Assembly (NCBI GenBank): GCA_025057405.1
Contig: JANWXV010000012.1
Location: 1 to 5,022 of the forward strand
DNA length: 5,022 nt
Origin: Candidatus Bipolaricaulota bacterium
Lineage (GTDB): Bacteria; Bipolaricaulota; Bipolaricaulia; RBG-16-55-9; DRXL01
Reading direction: 5' to 3'
Shown: in pieces, positions 1-3,825 of the stretch
How positions within the stretch are numbered: position 1 is the stretch's first letter
Layout: the number at the start of each line of letters is the position of its first letter
The notes under the pieces: generated by a model
Seen by the model: the letters and a program-made list of their open reading frames with translations, nothing else
Told to the model about the DNA's origin: nothing
The model's database searches: none
Position numbers and translations under genes: made by a program

Positions 1-1
1 G

Positions 2-412
2 CTCCAACGGATCGCTCAAGAAGGCTGTGGAGTCTTTGTCTATCTGCGTCAAGAGGGGCGCGGCATCGGCTTGGGGAACAAGATCAGAGCGTATCACTTA
101 CAAGATCGCGGTGCTGACACGGTCGAAGCGAACCGACAGCTCGGGTTCAAAGAAGACCTGCGCGAGTACGGCATCGGCGTCCAGATTCTCAAAGACTTGG
201 GGCTGAGCACGATTCGCATCCTGACCAACAACCCCAAGAAGCTCGTGGGGATCGAATCGTATGGGATCACGATTGTGGAGCAGATCCCCCTGTTGGTGCG
301 CCCCAACCCGTATAACTATCAGTACTTAAAAGCCAAGCACGAGAAACTCGGCCATCACTTGGCGCACATCTTCGACACTTTAGGAACGGAAGATGGCACG
401 ACGCAGATCTGA
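2..412 (+). CDS. ribA: GTP cyclohydrolase II, C-terminal part (5' end outside window)
   Basis: This is the last 136 residues of GTP cyclohydrolase II, which opens GTP to the diaminopyrimidine precursor at the first committed step of riboflavin synthesis in the cytoplasm. The reading frame is open from position 2. Seen: the RQEGRGIGLGNKIRAYHLQD block, then EDLREYGIGVQIL, which matches the D-x-R-x-Y active-site segment of the family, then ILTNNPKKLVGIESYGI. The tail PNPYNYQYLKAKHEKLGHHL is the usual C-terminal extension. The zinc-binding cysteine cluster lies upstream of the window. So does any fused RibB (DHBP synthase) domain, and I cannot tell RibA from bifunctional RibBA. The stop (410-412) lies 17 nt inside ribH, so the two genes are co-transcribed and probably translationally coupled. 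Confidence 0.95.
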   Translation, partial: LQRIAQEGCGVFVYLRQEGRGIGLGNKIRAYHLQDRGADTVEANRQLGFKEDLREYGIGVQILKDLGLSTIRILTNNPKKLVGIESYGITIVEQIPLLVRPNPYNYQYLKAKHEKLGHHLAHIFDTLGTEDGTTQI

Positions 413-824
413 AGCGTACAAGATCGCCATCGTGGCCAGCCGTTTCAACCACCAGATCACGTCAGCGATGGTGGAGTCGGCGCGGGCGCGCTTGCGCGAG
501 TTGGGCATTGCTCACATAGAGCTTTTCTGGGTGCCGGGGGCGTTTGAGATCCCCAAGATGGTGCAGCGCTTAGACCGATCTGGGCGCTGCGATGGGATCT
601 TGCCGTTGGGGTGTGTGATTCAGGGCGAGACGGCGCACTTTGAGCATATCTGTCGTACGGTCTCGGACGCGCTCATGCGCTTGACGTTAGAGTGCGAAAC
701 GCCTATGGTCTTTGGGGTCTTGACGACCTATACAGAAGAGCAAGCGCGGGCGCGCGTCGCCAAGGCCGCCGAAGCCGCAGAAAGCCTCGTCGAATTGATG
801 CGCTTGCGAGAATCTCACCGATAG
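393..824 (+). CDS. ribH: 6,7-dimethyl-8-ribityllumazine synthase
   Basis: Lumazine synthase condenses the ribitylamino-pyrimidine with 3,4-dihydroxy-2-butanone 4-phosphate in the penultimate step of riboflavin synthesis. Seen in 143 residues: IAIVASRFN (11-19), WVPGAFEIP (46-54), the signature GCVIQGETAHFE (73-84) with the presumed catalytic His82, and VFGVLTTYTEEQA (106-118) followed by Arg121, equivalent to the phosphate-binding Arg127 of the Bacillus enzyme. Start: ATG at 393 with AGGAA six nt upstream, overlapping the ribA end by 20 nt. Odd: the family's Gly-Asn-Lys-Gly segment after the arginine is absent. It is replaced by a shorter Ala/Glu-rich stretch, making the protein about ten residues shorter than usual. 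Its 3' end overlaps the convergent toxin gene by 10 nt. Confidence 0.95.
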   Translation: MARRRSEAYKIAIVASRFNHQITSAMVESARARLRELGIAHIELFWVPGAFEIPKMVQRLDRSGRCDGILPLGCVIQGETAHFEHICRTVSDALMRLTLECETPMVFGVLTTYTEEQARARVAKAAEAAESLVELMRLRESHR

Positions 825-1159
825 CTCTCCAGCCACGCAAAGCTATTCTGAAGCTCCTCGGCTGTAGCTTTCCTAAGTAGGTTGAGCGTCAAGCGAATCA
901 ACAAAGAGAAGTCCAGTGTTTTTGTAACGACGATCCCATAATGCTCCCGGCCTTCTTTGAAATACTTTTCAGCTAAAGGAGCAAAGTGCCTTGCATTGAA
1001 TGTCAGTAGCACACGCCTTTGCGAGACAGCATATTCTAATTGCTCTTCATCTCTCTTGCCCCTCATACCGACTTCGTGTGCACTGATTGCATTGTACCCT
1101 CGACCTCGTAACACGCTGGCTAGCATCGGCGAGATATTCTCGTCAAGATAGAGCTTCAC
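815..1159 (-). CDS. DUF5615 PIN-like toxin
   Basis: A small PIN-like protein of the DUF5615 type, usually the toxin partner of a DUF433 antitoxin; members are presumed RNases. Seen: the N-terminal LDENISP motif, RGRGYNAISAHEVGMRG, then the acidic DEEQLEYAV, then RRVLLTFNARHF. Start choice: a GTG at 1159 gives the family-typical beginning M-K-L-Y-L-D-E-N-I. It shares the four bases GTGA with the antitoxin stop, a classic coupling arrangement. The alternative is TTG at 1168, three codons earlier, with AAAGGGG four nt upstream; no in-frame ATG exists. Odd: the family often has Asp-x-Asp-Phe after VLLT, and here the acidic positions read Asn and His, so one metal-binding site may be altered. The last 10 nt overlap the end of ribH on the other strand. 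Confidence 0.85.
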   Translation of the reverse strand: MKLYLDENISPMLASVLRGRGYNAISAHEVGMRGKRDEEQLEYAVSQRRVLLTFNARHFAPLAEKYFKEGREHYGIVVTKTLDFSLLIRLTLNLLRKATAEELQNSFAWLESYR

Positions 1160-1464
1160 TTCATCCAAGGTGCCCCTTTGTATCTCTGGTGGAGATGGTC
1201 TGGTGTGTTTTCTTGACGATAGCGATCTATCTCTGCTTTGTTGTCGTAATAATAGGCCAGTGCATCATAGACCTGAGCGTGCGTAACGTGGGGATAGAGC
1301 GCGACAATCTCATCAACGGTCTTGCCCGCCTGTTCCAGCTCGGCTATCAGGCTGACCGTAAGCCGAGTTGCTTTGATCACCGGTTCACCGCCACACACGC
1401 CGGCCCGGCGCTCAATATGAGGATGAAGAACGATCTTCTTTTGGTTTCTTATAGCTTGAGCCAT
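1156..1464 (-). CDS. DUF433 antitoxin
   Basis: A 102-residue DUF433 protein, a helix-turn-helix-like fold (VapB-type antitoxin) found next to DUF5615 toxins, which it is thought to bind and neutralise while possibly regulating its own operon. Seen: the family core GVCGGEPVIKATRLTVSLI at residues 22-40 (the usual Gly-Thr-Arg is Ala-Thr-Arg here), then AGKTVDEIVALYPHVTHAQVY (46-66) and DALAYYYDNK, followed by a charged tail that could contact the toxin. Start ATG at 1464 has a strong AAGGAG seven nt upstream. That site sits in the 13-nt gap after the AAA ATPase stop, so all three genes probably share a transcript. The stop overlaps the toxin start. Confidence 0.9.
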   Translation of the reverse strand: MAQAIRNQKKIVLHPHIERRAGVCGGEPVIKATRLTVSLIAELEQAGKTVDEIVALYPHVTHAQVYDALAYYYDNKAEIDRYRQENTPDHLHQRYKGAPWMK

Positions 1465-1477
1465 CCCGTGCTCCTTG

Positions 1478-3196
1478 TCACACCACGGTCTCGCCCACGC
1501 GCCGCGTCTCCCGCTCGCGCACCGGACGGACTTCTACGACTTCTTCTGGCTCGTAGTCCAAAAGCTTCAGCCAGTCTTCTAAGTAGTCCGTCTTGGGGAA
1601 GATCTCGCTCTCTTTGTATTCTTGACGAATCGCTTCTTTCAAGTCGTCTAAGCTCACGCCCTCTTGGTCGTTGCCCCTCTCGATGCAGCGCTCGATAGCA
1701 AACCCCTTAGCACGCTCTACGACGGATTTGATGAGCGCGCCGCTCACCAGATCGCTGCGATAGAGCGTCTCGCGCCGCCCACTTCGCAGAGCGACCTCCA
1801 AAAATGCCGTCTCGCTCTCTCTGCGGAAGAGATCGTCGGTGATCTCTTCGGTGAGAGCACGACGCGCGCTCTCGGAGTCGCCTCCGTGACGCTTCAGCCA
1901 CGCCGGATCGAGAGGGACTCTTTCGTCAAGATAGATAGCGAAGATGTCACGAGCTGCCTCACGGTTGGGACGCCCCACTTTGACTTTACGCTCGATGCGC
2001 TCTGGCCTCAAGATCGCCGGGTCAATATAATCGGGACGGTTGCTCGTCAGCATCACCACGACGTTCTCCAACGAGACCAAGCCGTCCATTTCTGCTGCGA
2101 ACTGCGGGACAACGGTGTTGGCGATATTCAAATGTCTACCGGAGCTGCGCACTCTCAAGAGCGCGTCGGCCTCGTCAATGAAGATAAAGACGAGGTGCCC
2201 TTCTTTGGCGCGCTCGCGCGCCGTGGCGAAGATCTCGCGCACAAAGCGCTCGGTCTCGCCCAGCCACATATTCAGAAGCTGTGGCCCATTGATGAGCATA
2301 AAGTACTCTTTGACCTCGCGCCCGGTGCGCTCGCGATAGGCCTTCGTCAGATTGTACGCCGTCGCTTTTCCGATCAGGGTCTTGCCGCAGCCCGGCGGCC
2401 CGTAGAGCAACAGCCCTTTTAAGTGTTGCTTACCGAACTTCTTATAGAGTTCGGGATAGAGCAGCGGGCGCTCAATGGCGTCTCGAATGACTTTGATCGC
2501 TTCGGCCTGTCCGCCGATCTTCTCCCAAGGGATTTCGGGGATTTGCTCTAAGAAATAGCTGCGCGTCTCGGCCTTGCGGAAATGCTCTAAGGCCACGCGC
2601 ATCGTTGGCTCTAAGCGAACTTCATCCCCGACTTTGAGGGGCTTGTCTAGAAGATCCGACGAGCGCAGTACGATTCTGCCGGAGAGCATCTGGGCGTCCA
2701 TCGAGATGCGCAAGCGACCATCGGGGAGCGTCTCGGCGACTTTGACGACTGGGCCTTCGGGATGATACCCCAGATCGCCGATCACCGCGAAGGCTTCGTT
2801 GATCTTGACGCGCGTGCCGATATTCAGTTTTTTGAGATCTAATTTGGGATCGGCGTTGGCGTAGTATTCGGCGTCGCCCACGGCGATATACGCGATCTGC
2901 TCTTGGGGGGCTCCCAAAAAAGTGCCGATTCTGTTGGCGGGCGACGTGAGCTTTTCATAGGTTTCGTTGAACTGGCGAATCGTTTCGCGGGCCTCTTGGA
3001 GCTGGCGCTCATCGGAGCGCAATTGTTCATAGAGCAGCTCGAACAGCCCCAGTCGTGGGTCGTTCTGCGGCGTGTACTTGAGGATCTCTTCTAAGATCGC
3101 GAGGGCGCGCATACGAGTATCAGTGCGTCCGGGGCCAGCCAGCTCTTCTCGGGGACGTTCATCTTCAGGACGGCGGTTGCGCGAACGATCAGCCAT
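1478..3196 (-). CDS. arc: ARC/Mpa-type proteasome-associated AAA ATPase
   Basis: A 572-residue AAA+ unfoldase of the Mpa/ARC family, ring-forming cytoplasmic ATPases that feed proteins to the bacterial 20S proteasome. Seen in order: a charged N-terminus, a predicted coiled coil (about 50-85), two OB-like domains (about 92-205), then the AAA module from WEKIGG (224-229). The module has Walker A GPPGCGKT (266-273), a pore-loop Trp-Leu-Gly (311-313) in GPQLLNMWLGETERFVREIF, Walker B FIFIDEAD (337-344), sensor-1 TSN (384-386) and arginine fingers in LRPERIER (396-403). The C-terminal helical part contains SGALIKSVVERAK, as in Mpa. Odd: it ends Gly-Glu-Thr-Val-Val and lacks the Gln-Tyr-Leu tail that docks actinobacterial Mpa/ARC onto the proteasome. 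No pup, dop, prcA or prcB lies in the window. Start: ATG with AGGTGA four nt upstream. It heads the antitoxin-toxin cluster. Confidence 0.93.
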   Translation of the reverse strand: MADRSRNRRPEDERPREELAGPGRTDTRMRALAILEEILKYTPQNDPRLGLFELLYEQLRSDERQLQEARETIRQFNETYEKLTSPANRIGTFLGAPQEQIAYIAVGDAEYYANADPKLDLKKLNIGTRVKINEAFAVIGDLGYHPEGPVVKVAETLPDGRLRISMDAQMLSGRIVLRSSDLLDKPLKVGDEVRLEPTMRVALEHFRKAETRSYFLEQIPEIPWEKIGGQAEAIKVIRDAIERPLLYPELYKKFGKQHLKGLLLYGPPGCGKTLIGKATAYNLTKAYRERTGREVKEYFMLINGPQLLNMWLGETERFVREIFATARERAKEGHLVFIFIDEADALLRVRSSGRHLNIANTVVPQFAAEMDGLVSLENVVVMLTSNRPDYIDPAILRPERIERKVKVGRPNREAARDIFAIYLDERVPLDPAWLKRHGGDSESARRALTEEITDDLFRRESETAFLEVALRSGRRETLYRSDLVSGALIKSVVERAKGFAIERCIERGNDQEGVSLDDLKEAIRQEYKESEIFPKTDYLEDWLKLLDYEPEEVVEVRPVRERETRRVGETVV

Positions 3197-3213
3197 GATC
3201 TCACCTAACTTCT

Positions 3214-3242
3214 ACAATAAAGAAAATCTAGATGATTTGCAA
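3214..3242 (-). promoter_or_regulatory. candidate sigma-70 promoter of the AAA ATPase operon
   Basis: Reading the minus strand, TTGCAA (3242-3237), a 17-nt spacer, then TATTGT (3219-3214). Each box matches four of six consensus bases and the spacing is ideal. The -10 box ends 17 nt upstream of the ATPase start codon, so the leader would be only about ten nt. It lies just beyond the T-tract of the csp terminator, where a separate promoter would be expected. Weak boxes; moderate confidence. Confidence 0.5.
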
Positions 3243-3251
3243 ACGCCGTCA

Positions 3252-3285
3252 GAAAACAAATAGGGGCGAGGTGATCTCGCCCCTA
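3252..3285 (-). terminator. Rho-independent terminator of csp
   Basis: A perfect 10-bp GC-rich stem (3285-3276 with 3270-3261, TAGGGGCGAG and its complement) closes a 5-nt loop. On the minus strand it is followed by TTTGTTTTC (3260-3252). It lies 24 nt after the csp stop, so csp is expected to be monocistronic. The tail on the plus side is not T-rich, so it acts in one direction. Confidence 0.88.
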
Positions 3286-3309
3286 CGTACGTTCGAGATA
3301 AATCTGAGC

Positions 3310-3513
3310 TTATCGCGGGACGACGTTCGCGGCGCGGGGGCCTTTGGCATCTTGCTGGATGTCAAAGGAGACCGCTTGGCCTTCGCGCAGCGTCTTGAAG
3401 CCTTCGGCTTTGATGGCCGAGAAGTGCACGAAGACGTCCGGGCCGCCGTTGTCCTGCTCCAAAAAGCCGTAGCCCTTGGCGTCGTTGAACCACTTGACTT
3501 TGCCGGTCGGCAT
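3310..3513 (-). CDS. csp: CspA-family cold-shock protein
   Basis: A 67-residue single-domain cold-shock protein: a five-stranded OB fold that binds single-stranded RNA/DNA and acts as an RNA chaperone or antiterminator. Seen: TGKVKWFN at the N-terminus, RNP1-like KGYGFLE (13-19), RNP2-like VFVHFSAI (27-34), then LREGQAVSFDI and the closing GPRAANV strand. Length and all nucleic-acid-facing aromatics (Trp8, Phe9, Tyr15, Phe17, Phe28, His30, Phe31) are standard. Start: ATG at 3513 with AGGGG nine nt upstream. It has its own strong promoter and terminator. Its roughly 108-nt leader can pair with the ribosome-binding site. Such proteins are also common in non-cold-induced roles, so cold induction is not shown by sequence. 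Confidence 0.97.
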   Translation of the reverse strand: MPTGKVKWFNDAKGYGFLEQDNGGPDVFVHFSAIKAEGFKTLREGQAVSFDIQQDAKGPRAANVVPR

Positions 3514-3517
3514 TGGT

Positions 3518-3578
3518 GCAAACCCCTTTCTGCTGCTGATTTCCCGTCTCCACCGTCAACGTGCATCAGGGGTTTTGC
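3518..3578 (-). promoter_or_regulatory. csp 5' leader hairpin that pairs the Shine-Dalgarno
   Basis: On the minus strand GCAAAACCCCT (3578-3568) is complementary to AGGGGTTTGC (3527-3518), with a single bulged A. The second arm contains the AGGGG Shine-Dalgarno of csp, nine nt before its ATG, so the folded form would hide the ribosome-binding site. The 40-nt loop may hold smaller helices. Long structured leaders are known for cspA-type genes; the regulatory role here is inference. Confidence 0.55.
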
Positions 3579-3608
3579 GGCCCCGGCACCGTCGTGGGTC
3601 GATGGGTC

Positions 3609-3631
3609 TAGTGTACAGCGTGAACACACTA
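3609..3631. promoter_or_regulatory. operator-like inverted repeat over csp -10 and start site
   Basis: TAGTGT (3609-3614) and ACACTA (3626-3631) form a perfect 6-bp dyad with an 11-nt spacer. The right half overlaps the -10 box and the centre covers the predicted transcription start, the classic position for a repressor site. No known operator consensus is recognised, and a chance dyad is possible. Confidence 0.35.
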
Positions 3632-3656
3632 TAGCAGAAATGTTCTGACTTGTCAA
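3628..3656 (-). promoter_or_regulatory. strong sigma-70 promoter of csp
   Basis: Minus strand TTGACA (3656-3651, perfect -35), a 17-nt spacer, then TATAGT (3633-3628, five of six for the -10). Transcription should begin near 3621, giving a leader of about 108 nt before the csp start codon. This is the best promoter in the window. Confidence 0.85.
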
Positions 3657-3669
3657 GGGGTCTGCCCCT
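3656..3669. repeat. small GGGG/CCCC hairpin beside csp -35
   Basis: AGGGG-TCTG-CCCCT forms a perfect 5-bp stem with a 4-nt loop directly upstream of the csp -35 box. It has no T-tract on either side, so it is not a terminator. It resembles in sequence the stems at 3261-3285 and 3765-3785. Confidence 0.4.
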
Positions 3670-3694
3670 GTTCGACGCGAAGATCTCTTGACCG

Positions 3695-3710
3695 CGTGAC
3701 CGATGTCACA
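3695..3710. promoter_or_regulatory. CRP/FNR-family-like binding site
   Basis: CGTGA-CCGATG-TCACA matches the CRP-type pattern TGTGA-N6-TCACA at nine of ten half-site positions, with a perfect GTGAC/GTCAC inner palindrome. It lies about 115 nt upstream of the secreted-protein start and about 39 nt behind the csp -35, so it could serve either gene. No regulator gene is in the window. Confidence 0.4.
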
Positions 3711-3759
3711 ACTCCTGCGTCTTATCTGTTACCCTTCCCTGACTCATCTTGCACTTATT

Positions 3760-3787
3760 GTAGAAGGGGAATGGTTGTTTCCCCTAC
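3760..3787. repeat. GTA..GGGGAA/TTCCCC..TAC hairpin upstream of secreted-protein gene
   Basis: AGGGGAA (3765-3771) pairs perfectly with TTCCCCT (3779-3785) around a 7-nt loop. A variant fold bulges GAA and extends the stem with GTA/TAC at the outer ends. It lies 38 nt before the ATG at 3826 and could be in the 5' leader. There is no T-tract, so a terminator is unlikely. Confidence 0.45.
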
Positions 3788-3813
3788 AGAAGCGGGGCCT
3801 TATGAGAACCCTA

Positions 3814-3820
3814 GGGAGGT
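3814..3820 (+). promoter_or_regulatory. Shine-Dalgarno fixing the start of the secreted-protein gene
   Basis: GGGAGGT contains GGAGG six nt before ATG 3826. This favours that ATG over the in-frame ATG at 3850, which lacks such a site and would remove the basic part of the signal peptide. Confidence 0.8.
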
Positions 3821-3825
3821 CGCTC

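Larger units (their letters stand above)
3657..3825. other. intergenic region between divergent csp and secreted-protein genes
   Basis: No coding region is visible here. The whole gene-free stretch runs 3514-3825: the csp leader and promoter fill its left part, and this part must hold the promoter of the secreted-protein gene. I found no convincing -35/-10 pair on the plus strand. TATTGT at 3756-3761 is a possible -10 without a good -35. The region carries three dyads, listed separately: 3656-3669, 3695-3710 and 3760-3787. Confidence 0.6.

Noticed and set aside
839..871. AAAGCTA/TAGCTTT inverted repeat as a ribH terminator
   Set aside because: The loop is 19 nt, the stem is A/T-rich and there is no proper T-tract, so it is noted only as a weak possibility.
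1087..1698. Plus-strand 203-codon open frame opposite the antitoxin and the ATPase end
   Set aside because: Low-complexity Ser/Arg/Leu-rich product with no domain. It is antisense to two well-supported genes and has no ribosome-binding site.
1664..2422. Plus-strand 252-codon open frame opposite the ATPase
   Set aside because: It is the shadow of the AAA ATPase coding strand; the conserved Walker and arginine-finger motifs all lie on the minus strand.
3249..3656. Minus-strand 135-codon frame overlapping csp in another frame
   Set aside because: It covers the csp promoter, leader and terminator and has no recognisable motif. The csp frame is unambiguous.
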